Below, piece after piece: positions 31,780-40,008 of a stretch of DNA of 40,008 nt. This stretch comes from Kordiimonadaceae bacterium UBA4441 (GTDB lineage Bacteria > Pseudomonadota > Alphaproteobacteria > Sphingomonadales > Emcibacteraceae). The position numbers and the translations under genes were made by a program. The DNA is taken from contig DGPL01000030.1 in the NCBI GenBank assembly GCA_002390425.1, positions 62,501 through 102,508 on the forward strand, written 5' to 3'. The notes under the pieces are model-generated. The model saw only the letters and a list, made by a program, of their open reading frames with translations, had not been told where the DNA came from and did not search any database. Positions within the stretch are counted from its first letter, which is position 1; the number at the start of each line of letters is the position of its first letter.

Positions 31780-31822
31780 CTGTTCGTTATTGAACAGTAT
31801 ATACTGTACGAATTCGAACAGT
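31780..31822. promoter_or_regulatory. Two palindromic upstream activator sites for the response regulator
   Basis: ACTGTTCGTTATTGAACAGT (31780-31799; perfect 7 bp arms) and ACTGTACGAATTCGAACAGT (31803-31822; 9 of 10 arm positions) are centred 23 bp apart, about two helical turns. A weaker relative, TCTGTTCGGTATCGTACACC, starts at 31760. They lie 40-100 bp upstream of the sigma-54 element and 40-80 bp before the divergent regulator gene, as expected for enhancer sites of an NtrC-type activator that may also regulate itself. Confidence 0.65.
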
Positions 31823-31859
31823 AAAGAATTAAATCATTGAAAATCAATAGTTTAATAAT

Positions 31860-31875
31860 TGGCACGGTCTTTGCT
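31860..31875 (+). promoter_or_regulatory. Sigma-54 (-24/-12) promoter of the efflux operon
   Basis: TGGCACGGTCTTTGCT matches the sigma-54 consensus TGGCACG-N4-TTGCW without a mismatch; the GG (31861-31862) and GC (31873-31874) are 10 bp apart. Transcription would begin near 31886, about 30 bp before the HlyD-like start codon. Confidence 0.85.
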
Positions 31876-31915
31876 CATTATAAGGATATCGTATTAATTA
31901 AATGAAGTTATCAAG

Positions 31916-33235
31916 ATGACAAAAATGGACAATAATATAAATAAATCCTCAGCAGCCCACGCCGGTGTCGGAATGGATCGCGTAATTGAGAAAAAAAGAA
32001 ACCCCATAAAAATGGCGATGATCGGCGGCGGCATTCTTATAGCCTTTGTCGTTTTATACTTAATCTACGAAAGCGTCAGTGGCGGAAGAACATTCCGTGT
32101 TGATGAAAGTCGCTTAGTCGTCTCGCAGGTAAGCAGTGGTGTATATGAAGATTATATTCCAATTCGTGGCAAGGTCACGCCTCTTACCACCGTGTTCGTT
32201 TCCGCAACGGAAGGTGGACGCGTAGAAAAAATTCTGGTTGAAGACGGCGCAATAGTTCAAAAAGATCAAGCGATTGTTGAATTATCAAACCCAACCTTAC
32301 AATTAAATGTTTTTGAAAATGAGGCACGCGTCGCAGGACAATTAAACGCGATGCGTACCCTTGAGCTTCAATTGGAACAAAATCGGCTCCGTCACATAAC
32401 GAATATCACCACGCTCGAATATGAAATTCAGCAAATGACTAGAAACATTGATCGTTACCGCAGACTTTATGCCAATGGAAACTATACCAAAGCACAAATG
32501 GATCAAGCTGAAGAAGACCTAAACTATAAATTAAAAATGCTTGAGATCACTAAACAATCACAAGAAACCGATGCACGCATGCAAGAAACACAACTTGAAC
32601 TTTCCACATTAGATACAGAAAACCTTGAGCGAAATCTTGAAATTGCAAGAACAAGCTTAGATAATTTAAATATGAAAGCGCAAATTGAGGGCCAACTATC
32701 CGGCTTTGATCTTGAGCTTGGTCAGACAGTTAGTCCGGGCACTGCCATTGGACAAATTGACGATCCTTATAACTTTAAAATGGAAGTACAGGTTGATGAG
32801 TTTTACTTAAATCGCGTCGATCTTGGTCAAACTGGTGTATACGTTCGCCCAGGTGACAATGAGGAATTTCCAATGCGCATTAAGAAAATTTACCCCGATG
32901 TGCAAAATAACCAATTTAAAATTGATATGGTTTTTACGGAAGAACAACCCGAAGATATTCGTCGCGGCCAAACATTACAGTCAAAGCTAACACTAGGTGA
33001 CAGCGCTGAAGCAACCTTAATTCCAAATGGCGCCTTTTACCAAGACACTGGTGGAAGTTGGATCTTCGTCGTCAGTGACGATAATCAATTCGCGGTCAAA
33101 AGAAACGTGCGCTTAGGCCGCAAAAACAACAATTATATCGAAGTTATTCAAGGGCTCGTGGTAGGCGAGCGGGTCATCACTTCCCCATATACAAGCTTTA
33201 TGGATATGGACCGATTGAAACTAACCGAAGAATAA
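31916..33235 (+). CDS. HlyD/MacA-type periplasmic adaptor of an ABC efflux system
   Basis: 439 residues. One N-terminal membrane anchor ('MAMIGGGILIAFVVLYLIYE', ~35-54) leads into a biotinyl-lipoyl half-motif ('VEKILVEDGAIVQKDQAIVEL'-like, residues ~100-122). A long coiled-coil hairpin follows (~135-245, 'ANGNYTKAQMDQAEEDLNYK'), then the second lipoyl half ('SGFDLELGQTVSPGTAIGQI') and beta-barrel domains. The adaptor bridges the inner-membrane MacB-like permease to an outer-membrane TolC channel; no intact TolC gene is in the window. The first ATG is at 31916, with another in-frame ATG at 31925. It is the first gene after the sigma-54 promoter. Confidence 0.87.
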   Translation: MTKMDNNINKSSAAHAGVGMDRVIEKKRNPIKMAMIGGGILIAFVVLYLIYESVSGGRTFRVDESRLVVSQVSSGVYEDYIPIRGKVTPLTTVFVSATEGGRVEKILVEDGAIVQKDQAIVELSNPTLQLNVFENEARVAGQLNAMRTLELQLEQNRLRHITNITTLEYEIQQMTRNIDRYRRLYANGNYTKAQMDQAEEDLNYKLKMLEITKQSQETDARMQETQLELSTLDTENLERNLEIARTSLDNLNMKAQIEGQLSGFDLELGQTVSPGTAIGQIDDPYNFKMEVQVDEFYLNRVDLGQTGVYVRPGDNEEFPMRIKKIYPDVQNNQFKIDMVFTEEQPEDIRRGQTLQSKLTLGDSAEATLIPNGAFYQDTGGSWIFVVSDDNQFAVKRNVRLGRKNNNYIEVIQGLVVGERVITSPYTSFMDMDRLKLTEE

Positions 33236-33265
33236 AATTAGAATTTAAAAAAGAAGGACACGTAA

Positions 33266-33943
33266 ATGTTAAAATTACAAGACTTAGTAAAGGCATACCG
33301 AACGGATGAAGTTGAGACGGTCGCTTTAAACAATGTAAATATAGAAATTGAAACTGGCGAATTTGTTGCGATTATGGGACCGTCTGGTTGCGGCAAATCA
33401 ACGCTCTTAAATATTATTGGCATGCTTGATACCCCAAGTAGCGGCCATTATTTCTTTAAGGACGAAGATGTCGCTGGATATTCAGAAGCCCAACTTGGAG
33501 TTATTCGCAAGCAACATATCGGCTTTATCTTTCAAAGCTTTAACTTGATCGATGAGTTATCTGTATTTGAAAACATTGAACTAGCCCTTCTTTATCATGA
33601 CATCCCGGCAAGCGATCGCAAAGAACGCGTTAATGCCGTTATGGATAAAGTCGGCATAGCCCACCGTGCAAAGCATATGCCAAGCCAGTTATCAGGTGGT
33701 CAACAACAACGTGTTGCCGTTGCCCGCGCCGTTGTTGGCAATCAAAGCATGATCCTCGCCGATGAGCCAACTGGTAATCTTGATACCGCGCATGGTCAAG
33801 AAGTGATGGAAATGCTGCAGAAATTAAATGAAGAAGGAACAACCATTGTGATGGTAACGCATAGTCCCTCTCACGCAGATTACGCGCGTCGCACAATTAA
33901 TCTTCTAGATGGACATGTTGTGACAGAAAGCATGCGTGCATAA
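33266..33943 (+). CDS. ABC transporter ATP-binding protein (MacB/LolD type)
   Basis: 225 residues, a single nucleotide-binding domain: A-loop region 'LVKAYRTDEVETVALNNVNI', Walker A 'GPSGCGKST', Q-loop 'GFIFQSFNLIDELSV', signature 'LSGGQQQR', Walker B 'MILADEPTGNLD', H-loop 'VTHSPSHADYA'. The 'PTGNLD' block and size are those of the MacB/LolD family that drives FtsX-type permeases by mechanotransmission, not by transport through the permease. It lies 30 bp after the adaptor gene with AAGGA 7 bases before the ATG, and precedes the permease gene. Confidence 0.9.
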   Translation: MLKLQDLVKAYRTDEVETVALNNVNIEIETGEFVAIMGPSGCGKSTLLNIIGMLDTPSSGHYFFKDEDVAGYSEAQLGVIRKQHIGFIFQSFNLIDELSVFENIELALLYHDIPASDRKERVNAVMDKVGIAHRAKHMPSQLSGGQQQRVAVARAVVGNQSMILADEPTGNLDTAHGQEVMEMLQKLNEEGTTIVMVTHSPSHADYARRTINLLDGHVVTESMRA

Positions 33944-34051
33944 TTTCTGAGCTCTTTTGAAGGGAATGGGAGTAGGGACCCAGCTCAGGATAAGCAAAAT
34001 GTTACTTACAAACTATTTATTCCCTAAAAAGCGAATAGAAAAGAGATTGAA

Positions 34052-36484
34052 ATGTTCCAAAATCACGTAAAAATCGCAATCAGAAGTATTTTAAAAAACA
34101 AACTCTATGCCATTATTAATATACTGGGTTTAACGATGGGGCTCTCCATATATCTTTTTGGCGGACTGATGGCTAACTATGAATATACACATGATACTTT
34201 TTTCAAAAATTATGATCGTGTTTATACTATTCGTGGGGAAGTGAATCCGTTAGCAGGAATAGGCATTGGTCAAGTTGACAATGTCCCTTCCGGCGTCGCG
34301 CCGGTTATGAAAGCTGAACTTGAAGAAGTAGAGGCAATTGCGAGAACAATTTTTAGAGATTTTCTGGTTTCAATCAACGAGGACAATTATTATGAAAATG
34401 TCAGATTTGCCGATGCTGAGCTTCTAGATATATTTGATTTTGAATTTATTATTGGTGATAAAAGTGCACTTTCAAATTCAACCGGTATTATTATTTCTGA
34501 AAGTTATGCGAAAAAGTTTTTTGGTGATCAAGACCCTATAGGAAAAACAATAACACTTGATCATGAGCATGATCTTTCGATCAATGCCGTCATCCGTGAT
34601 TTACCACAAAATTCACATTTTAGTTCAGGTGTGCTTCCCATGTTAACACGCCCACTGAACATTATCATTCCAATGAGCGCGATGGAACGAATTACAGATT
34701 TTCAACCCGACACAAATTGGACGAGCACTTCAACAGGGAATTTAACATATGTTATGTTGCCAGAAACACTTGATCAGCAATGGTTACAAGACCAATTACC
34801 CGGCATATATGAAAGACATTTCCCAGAAGAACAAAGAAGTTTTCTAAGCGGTATGCTTACGCGGCCACTCATTGACGCCAATACGGCACTTTGGGATACT
34901 ATTGGCTTACCGGTAATTACCATAATTGAAATTCTAGGGTTAATGGTTTTGATTATTGCTTGCGTAAATTACACAAACCTTGCAACGGCGCAATCAATGG
35001 GACGCTCACGTGAAGTTGGGCTTCGAAAAACATTAGGCGCTGGAAGAACTCAGTTATTAACACAGTTTATCATCGAGAGCATTACAACCACTATGATCGC
35101 ACTTGTTCTCGCGATAACAGTATTGGAAATAATTATACCATTATTCAATTCAGCAACCGGAAAAATCTTATCTATTGATTACCTAAGTGATTTACCGATG
35201 TTATTGGCCACGGCACTCATCGTCGGTTTAGTAGCTGGCGCTTATCCCGCATATGTGATCTCTAAAGAATCTCCTATCTCTGCATTAAGGGATAGTGGGC
35301 GAAAAGGCCGTGGTGCCGTTTGGATTAGGGCATCAATGATAGCAGTGCAGTTTATATTCTCTGTTGGAATACTTGCCGCCGTTCTCGTAGTTTATGAACA
35401 AAACAAAAAGGTAGAAGAAAACAGTCAAATTTTTCCAAAAGAACAAGTTTTCACGCTAGATCGATTAAATGTTGAGCAAATGGAAGATCGTCATGAGGTT
35501 CTTAGAAATGAGATCATGAATATTCCTTATGTGGAACAATTTTCACTTTCCTCTCAAGTCCCATATGAACAAACCAATACCAATATTAAAGCATCAAGAG
35601 TTTTAAACGATTTTTCAGCAGCAATTAATTTTAATCAGCTCAATATTGATGATCAATTTGCCGTTCTTTATGACATTCCAATTGTTGCAGGACGCAATAT
35701 TTCCCGCGATATTGCAATGGATACGCATATCCGCGAAAATAAAGCTGTAAACGTATTGGTAAATGAAATTGCTGCAAAAGTCATCGGTTTTGAATCATCT
35801 GCAGCCGCCGTCGGACAAGTTTTTTATGAAGATGAAGGCGATAGAGGCATCACAACATATACTATAGTAGGTGTACTAGAAGACCGTAATATACTAGGCA
35901 TGTTTAATGATGTTAAACCCTTCTTTTTCTTTAAGCGTGATGCTTCCTACCGAGTAGCATCAATAAAACTATCAAAGAATGCTTCATTTGATGTGGTTGA
36001 TGATATTGAAGAAGTGTGGACGGAAGTCTATCCGGATTATCCTATGCAAGGAAAATATCTTAATGAGACATTCCAAATGGTTTATATGTTATTTGAATTG
36101 GCAACATCATCACTGGCAACCTTTGCGCTTTTCGCGCTCTTTTTAGCGGCGATTGGCTTATTTGGTCTTGCGGCCTATATGGCAGAACAGAAAACACGAG
36201 AAATTGGCATCCGAAAAGTACTGGGGGCAAGCAATAATCAAATCATTAGGCTCCTCATTTGGCAGTTTTCCACGCCCGTGTTATGGGCAACCCCAATCGC
36301 ACTAGGGCTTTCTTATTATGCATCCAACAAGTATCTAGAGATTTTCGCGGACCGTATAAGTTTACCTTATGGAATGTTGTTGGCAGCAGGAATTGGCGGC
36401 ATTGTGATTTCTTGGCTTACCGTTGCAACACAAGCCTTCACAATCGCAAAAACCAACCCTGTTAATGCGCTTTATCATGAGTAA
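34052..36484 (+). CDS. FtsX/MacB-type ABC permease, two-module form
   Basis: 810 residues, about twice the size of a simple FtsX permease. The N-terminal helix ('YAIINILGLTMGLSIYLFGG') is followed by a periplasmic MacB core (~50-280). The first FtsX block is ~285-400 ('NYTNLATAQSMGRSREVGLR', 'LGAGRTQLLTQFIIES'). A second helix/periplasmic unit (~430-660) and a second FtsX block (~680-800; 'FGLAAYMAEQKTREIGIRKV', 'NPVNALYHE' end) complete it. The repeated layout is common in Bacteroidota and some proteobacterial export systems. It probably moves a peptide, lipid or antimicrobial from the inner membrane or periplasm together with the adaptor and ATPase. It begins 108 bp after the ATPase gene. 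Confidence 0.88.
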   Translation: MFQNHVKIAIRSILKNKLYAIINILGLTMGLSIYLFGGLMANYEYTHDTFFKNYDRVYTIRGEVNPLAGIGIGQVDNVPSGVAPVMKAELEEVEAIARTIFRDFLVSINEDNYYENVRFADAELLDIFDFEFIIGDKSALSNSTGIIISESYAKKFFGDQDPIGKTITLDHEHDLSINAVIRDLPQNSHFSSGVLPMLTRPLNIIIPMSAMERITDFQPDTNWTSTSTGNLTYVMLPETLDQQWLQDQLPGIYERHFPEEQRSFLSGMLTRPLIDANTALWDTIGLPVITIIEILGLMVLIIACVNYTNLATAQSMGRSREVGLRKTLGAGRTQLLTQFIIESITTTMIALVLAITVLEIIIPLFNSATGKILSIDYLSDLPMLLATALIVGLVAGAYPAYVISKESPISALRDSGRKGRGAVWIRASMIAVQFIFSVGILAAVLVVYEQNKKVEENSQIFPKEQVFTLDRLNVEQMEDRHEVLRNEIMNIPYVEQFSLSSQVPYEQTNTNIKASRVLNDFSAAINFNQLNIDDQFAVLYDIPIVAGRNISRDIAMDTHIRENKAVNVLVNEIAAKVIGFESSAAAVGQVFYEDEGDRGITTYTIVGVLEDRNILGMFNDVKPFFFFKRDASYRVASIKLSKNASFDVVDDIEEVWTEVYPDYPMQGKYLNETFQMVYMLFELATSSLATFALFALFLAAIGLFGLAAYMAEQKTREIGIRKVLGASNNQIIRLLIWQFSTPVLWATPIALGLSYYASNKYLEIFADRISLPYGMLLAAGIGGIVISWLTVATQAFTIAKTNPVNALYHE

Positions 36485-36548
36485 ACTTATGACTTGATAA
36501 ATGTCTTCCCTAAATGCAAGATGTCAAAAAGTATATAGGGAAAATAAA

Positions 36549-38201
36549 ATGAAATATTTATCGCAAATTGCTGTCATCATCGGAGCATTGTTTTTAAGTT
36601 CTTGTGCAGAACCAGAGGTAAAACAAGAAGCCAGTAAAATACTTACCAATGCAGTGGTTTGGACCGGAGTTGATGAGCAGCCATGGGCGAACACTATTGT
36701 CATAGATAATGACCGTATTATTGCAGTCGGCGATGAGGGCCTAACATCGCAATATAACGCTGCACAAGTAATCGATGCAGAAGGCAATATGATCCTTCCC
36801 GGCTTTATTGATAACCACGTGCATTTTATGGATGGCTCAAGTTCACTCGCCAGTGTTCAAACGATTGATGCAACCACTGAACAACAATTTGCTAATATCA
36901 TCATGGATTATGCCAAGACCATGCCAAATGGCGAATGGATGCTTGGTGGCATTTGGGATCATGAAAAATGGGGCGGAACCCTGCCCCATAAAGACTGGAT
37001 TGATGAAGGTACAGGAGACAATCCAATTTTCCTTTACCGTACTGATGGGCATATCGGTTTTGTAAATTCAAAAGCGCTGGAACTGGCGGGTGTAACAAAA
37101 GATACACCCGATCCCGAAGGCGGTGTGATCGTTCGTGATGCAGATGGTGAACCAACAGGAACCTTGATCGATACGGCAATGTACCTTGTTTCAAGAATTT
37201 ATCCAGCGCCGAGCGATGATAGAATTGATGTCATATTTGACACAGGTATCAAAGAAGCACTTGAAAATGGGGTCACACAAGTTCACAGCATTGATATGGG
37301 TGTTTGGGATAATCTTCCAATTTTTAATAGAGCGAAAGAACAAGAGCGCCTTAAAATTCGTGTTAATTATTATACCCATATTTCAAAACGTCATGAACTT
37401 GCTAATATGATTAACACAGAAGGAAAAGGCGATAACTGGCTAAGGTTTGGTGGTGTAAAAGTCATGGCTGACGGTGCGCTTGGTAGCGGAACGGCATGGT
37501 TTTATGAACCCTTTAGCGACGAACCTGATAACAGCGGTTTTCCCATTCGTCCCATGGATGAATTAAAAACCATGCTGCAAGAATCCCATGACTATGGTTT
37601 CCAACTTGCTATTCACGCAATTGGCGACAAAGCAAATGATGAAGTGCTCAGGATAATTGATGAAATTGGCGCCAAAGATAACCGTCCACGAATTGAGCAT
37701 GCACAACATTTAAAAAAACATGCATTAGAAAGATTTAAAGAGCTTAATGTTACCGCGGCGGCTCATCCTTATCATGTTTATGATGATGGTCGCTTCGCAG
37801 AAGGCCGAATTGGAAAAGAAAGACTTTCTGAGATTTATTCCTTTAAATCTTTAATGGATGCCGGCGTTAATGTGTCATTCGGATCAGATTGGTTTGTCTC
37901 ACCCATGCGTCCACTGCTTGGTATCTATGTTGCAACGACTAGACATACTGCTGATGGCAATAACCCCACGGGCTGGATACCAGAAGAAAAAGTCACCGTA
38001 GAGCAAGCCGTCAAAGCATATACAATGAACAATGCCTGGATTGGTAATCAGGAAAATGATTTGGGTACCATCGAAGCTGGAAAGCTAGCTGATCTTGTGA
38101 TTATAAGTGATAATATCTTTGAAATTGATCCAGCCGATATCAAAGATACAAAAGTATTAATGACCATAATCAATGGTGATATAAAATATCGAGCCGATTA
38201 A
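36549..38201 (+). CDS. Lipoprotein amidohydrolase, YtcJ/NfdA-like metal-dependent hydrolase
   Basis: 550 residues. The N-terminus 'MKYLSQIAVIIGALFLSSCA' ends in the lipobox LSSC, so the mature protein is probably membrane-anchored and periplasmic. The amidohydrolase_3 body has 'GFIDNHVHFMDGSSSLA' with the HxH metal site, 'KVMADGALGSGTAWF', 'LAIHAIGDKANDEVLRIID', 'RIEHAQHL' and 'VSFGSDWFVSPM' with the late aspartate. The YtcJ group hydrolyses assorted cyclic or N-substituted amides; the substrate is unknown. The frame opens at 36501, but AGGGAAAA lies just before the ATG at 36549, which also starts the signal peptide. It follows the permease gene by 64 bp and the GGT gene by 12 bp, so it may belong to the sigma-54 transcript. 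Confidence 0.85.
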   Translation: MKYLSQIAVIIGALFLSSCAEPEVKQEASKILTNAVVWTGVDEQPWANTIVIDNDRIIAVGDEGLTSQYNAAQVIDAEGNMILPGFIDNHVHFMDGSSSLASVQTIDATTEQQFANIIMDYAKTMPNGEWMLGGIWDHEKWGGTLPHKDWIDEGTGDNPIFLYRTDGHIGFVNSKALELAGVTKDTPDPEGGVIVRDADGEPTGTLIDTAMYLVSRIYPAPSDDRIDVIFDTGIKEALENGVTQVHSIDMGVWDNLPIFNRAKEQERLKIRVNYYTHISKRHELANMINTEGKGDNWLRFGGVKVMADGALGSGTAWFYEPFSDEPDNSGFPIRPMDELKTMLQESHDYGFQLAIHAIGDKANDEVLRIIDEIGAKDNRPRIEHAQHLKKHALERFKELNVTAAAHPYHVYDDGRFAEGRIGKERLSEIYSFKSLMDAGVNVSFGSDWFVSPMRPLLGIYVATTRHTADGNNPTGWIPEEKVTVEQAVKAYTMNNAWIGNQENDLGTIEAGKLADLVIISDNIFEIDPADIKDTKVLMTIINGDIKYRAD

Positions 38202-38213
38202 AGGACAAAGATA

Positions 38214-39824
38214 ATGAATAGAATAATAGGTATTTTTATTTTTTTTGTATTTTGCATGACTAATGTTCATGGAAAAGAGTTTGCAGGATATGTCAGTAGC
38301 GCCAGTCCAGAAGCCACTGAAGCAGGTATAAAAATTCTTAAAAATGGTGGTAATGCATTTGATGCAGCAATTTCAGTATCCTTAGCCTTAGGGGCTAGTG
38401 AGCCTGCGGGGTCAGGAATTTTTGGACAAACCGTTATGTTGGTTCAACCAAAAGAAGGTGAACCCTTTGTTATTCATGGCACGACCCTCTCGCCTGCAAA
38501 TATTCCTGATGTGGTATCCAGAAAACATTTAACACAAGGCAGAACAGCATCAACAATTCCATCTAATTTAAAAGTGTTATCATTCACACATAAAAATTAC
38601 GGAAGCGGACAGTTTTCATGGAATGAATTATTAGAACCAGCGATAGATCTTTATGAAAATGGCATTCTAATTGGAAATTTCAGATATCTAGCTTCAAATA
38701 ATTACAGATCCGCCTTTAATATTCAAAAAGAAGCCGCAGATATTTTTCTAAAAGAAAATGGGTCCCCATACCTAATAGGCGAAATTTTTAAACAACCTAA
38801 GATGGCTAAAACCCTTAAACGCATAGCCGAACTGGGCGCCGAAGAATTTTATCGCGGCGAAATGGCAAAGAATATTGCAAAAGACATGTCAGAGAATGGT
38901 GGTTGGATTACATATGATGATCTCGCAAACTTTCCCGATCCAAAAATCATTCCAACCATCCAAACCGATTATAAAGGATATGAAATACACTCCCTTCCCC
39001 CTCCCTATGGTGGTTGGATCATGTTACAAATTCTAAAAATATTAGAACAATCTGATACCGCTGATATAGATGAAGACAATTGGAAAAGACGTATTGAGCT
39101 TTTAAATGCCATGCGTTTGGGACACGGTGAACGCACAAATAATCCGGTTTCCGGCTTTTATGATTATGGCAATGAAATTAAAACTAAAATATCAGAAGAA
39201 GAGGCAACACGATTACTTAATAAATACAAAAATGGCATTGGTGGAGAAACTACCCATTTTTCAGTTGTTGATGGAGACGGTAATGCCATTGCAGTGACAC
39301 AGAGTATTGATAGTTATTTCGGCTCAAAAACCGTACATCCGGAATATGGTTTTCTTTATAATAACTATATGCAATCGTTCCGTCTTGAAGATGATGGCTC
39401 TCCTTATGTCTTAAAAGAAAATGAGATGCCCTTAAGTTCGATGAGCGCGACTATTGTGAAAAAAAATGACGAACCTGTCGTCGTTTTAGGAAGCCCTGCT
39501 AGCGCACGAATAATCTCGGCTGTTGCGCAAGTCACTAGCTATTGGATTGATGTAGAAGAAAACATCGCCAAGGCAGTAGCTGCTTTCAGGGTTCATGTTG
39601 TTCCAGACAATAAAGCCTATATAGAAGGACCGACTATTTCAAATGAACTGTTATCTGAATTAAGTCGTTATGGTTATGAATTAAAAAGACCAAATTACGG
39701 TGTCTCAAATGGGCAGTATGATCCCTATTTCGGTGGAGTTCATGCTTTAGCAAAAGAAAAAGGTGTATGGACAGGTACCGCCGACCCACGCAGGGACGGC
39801 ATATCTAAAGCAGCCTGGAAATAA
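38214..39824 (+). CDS. Gamma-glutamyltransferase-family protein (divergent)
   Basis: 536 residues with a signal peptide ending near 'NVHG'. The Ntn-hydrolase pattern is recognisable: 'GGNAFDAAISVSLALG' near the N-terminus, the processing/nucleophile site 'GGETTHFSVVDGDGNAIAVT' (Thr346), and 'MPLSSMSATIVKKNDEPVVV' at the C-terminal side. Several usually conserved glycines are replaced: 'EPAGSGIFGQ' where homologues have SGIGGGG, 'PPPYGGWIML' for PPPSSGG, and 'GSPASARI' where the oxyanion-hole Gly-Gly is normally found. It may still self-process but could have altered transferase/hydrolase activity. It follows the lipoprotein hydrolase with AAGGA 9 bases before the ATG. Confidence 0.84.
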   Translation: MNRIIGIFIFFVFCMTNVHGKEFAGYVSSASPEATEAGIKILKNGGNAFDAAISVSLALGASEPAGSGIFGQTVMLVQPKEGEPFVIHGTTLSPANIPDVVSRKHLTQGRTASTIPSNLKVLSFTHKNYGSGQFSWNELLEPAIDLYENGILIGNFRYLASNNYRSAFNIQKEAADIFLKENGSPYLIGEIFKQPKMAKTLKRIAELGAEEFYRGEMAKNIAKDMSENGGWITYDDLANFPDPKIIPTIQTDYKGYEIHSLPPPYGGWIMLQILKILEQSDTADIDEDNWKRRIELLNAMRLGHGERTNNPVSGFYDYGNEIKTKISEEEATRLLNKYKNGIGGETTHFSVVDGDGNAIAVTQSIDSYFGSKTVHPEYGFLYNNYMQSFRLEDDGSPYVLKENEMPLSSMSATIVKKNDEPVVVLGSPASARIISAVAQVTSYWIDVEENIAKAVAAFRVHVVPDNKAYIEGPTISNELLSELSRYGYELKRPNYGVSNGQYDPYFGGVHALAKEKGVWTGTADPRRDGISKAAWK

Positions 39825-39831
39825 AATTTAG

Positions 39832-40008
39832 TTAAATATAACTAAGCCACCATTGACTATTCTTTTTGCGGTATTCTCCGAATTTTTTACAGGGGTAATA
39901 AAATAGAAACACGAAAAAGGAGGTCATTAAATACCATCTAATCATGCTTGGTTCATAGCTCGCGGCCCATGAAGAATGGTCACGGTGTACGTCATCAGGG
40001 AAAGTTGG
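39832..40008 (-). CDS. C-terminal fragment of a DUF1624/heparan-alpha-glucosaminide N-acetyltransferase-like membrane protein
   Basis: The minus-strand frame is open from the window edge to TAA at 39832-39834, 58 residues. It contains one hydrophobic segment ('WYLMTSFFVFLFYYPCKKFG') followed by 'EYRKKNSQWWLSYI'. A last helix ending in Tyr-Pro-Cys plus a basic stretch and a terminal WWLSYL-like end is what I recall for DUF1624/DUF418-type integral membrane acyltransferases. The rest of the gene lies beyond the window. It faces the GGT gene tail-to-tail with 7 bp between stops. Confidence 0.55.
   Translation of the reverse strand, partial: PTFPDDVHRDHSSWAASYEPSMIRWYLMTSFFVFLFYYPCKKFGEYRKKNSQWWLSYI

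Noticed and set aside
33946..33990. TGAGCT/AGCTCA inverted repeat between the ABC ATPase and permease genes
   Set aside because: Only 6 bp arms with a long loop and no U-run; not enough for a terminator or a regulatory stem.
1..40008. CRISPR arrays, tRNA/rRNA genes, insertion sequences, phage genes, integrase attachment sites
   Set aside because: No repeated spacer pattern, no cloverleaf or rRNA-like sequence noticed, and no transposase, integrase or phage protein among the coding regions.

Overview
This window is a moderately AT-rich, gene-dense stretch of what looks like a heterotrophic Gram-negative chromosome. Signs of this are a TolC-type outer-membrane factor, Tat and lipoprotein signals, a sigma-54 response regulator with a matching -24/-12 promoter, and LigB/LigJ/RraA-type aromatic catabolism. 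The mix of families fits Pseudomonadota, probably a marine alphaproteobacterium, but no rRNA or marker gene fixes the taxon. Several starts are TTG with a good Shine-Dalgarno. I found no tRNA, rRNA, insertion sequence, phage gene or CRISPR array, and no gene-free stretch longer than about 200 bp.

Positions 1-1370: the C-terminal part of a LysR regulator, then a short gene whose first ~200 codons are TolC-like and whose last ~50 look like the C-terminus of a large type I-secreted adhesin. This is probably a deletion scar.

Positions 1471-17807: an aromatic-catabolism island under one apparent MarR regulator (17329-17769). Four copies of an 18-20 bp palindrome, related to CTGTTATTATAATAACAG, lie at its promoters (6391, 10424, 17281) and in front of the marR gene (17790). 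The operons are: (a) leftward, LigJ-type 4-oxalomesaconate hydratase, HpaB-type monooxygenase, gentisate dioxygenase, fumarylpyruvate hydrolase, maleylpyruvate isomerase; (b) rightward, a Tat-exported HD-domain protein and an MFS carrier; (c) leftward, an RraA-type aldolase and a salicylate-hydroxylase-like FAD monooxygenase; (d) rightward, a maleylacetate-reductase-like gene broken by one stop codon and an orphan molybdenum-hydroxylase large subunit; (e) leftward, a LigB-type extradiol dioxygenase, two more RraA-type aldolases and a flavin reductase fused to a MarR-like domain, the natural partner of the HpaB-type oxygenase. The island therefore carries two lower pathways, gentisate to fumarate + pyruvate and extradiol cleavage to oxalomesaconate to pyruvate + oxaloacetate. 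The starting compound is not evident.

Positions 17961-28964: amino-acid and osmolyte functions. These are an NSS sodium symporter, D-amino-acid dehydrogenase, a YkvI-like transporter, a reductive-dehalogenase-family protein (21816-23084), a CvfB-like S1 protein, a fused binding-protein/permease of a betaine-type ABC transporter, citrulline hydrolase CtlX, ornithine cyclodeaminase, an Lrp/AsnC regulator and the betaine-type ATPase. Both ABC genes appear to lack ATG/GTG/TTG at their natural starts and have an ATC behind a Shine-Dalgarno-like sequence.

Positions 28979-39824: an NtrY-like kinase and a sigma-54 response regulator, divergent from an efflux-type operon (HlyD-like adaptor, ABC ATPase, FtsX/MacB permease, then a lipoprotein amidohydrolase and a divergent gamma-glutamyltransferase). 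The divergent region holds a textbook sigma-54 promoter and two or three upstream palindromes. The window ends in the C-terminus of a DUF1624-like membrane protein on the minus strand.
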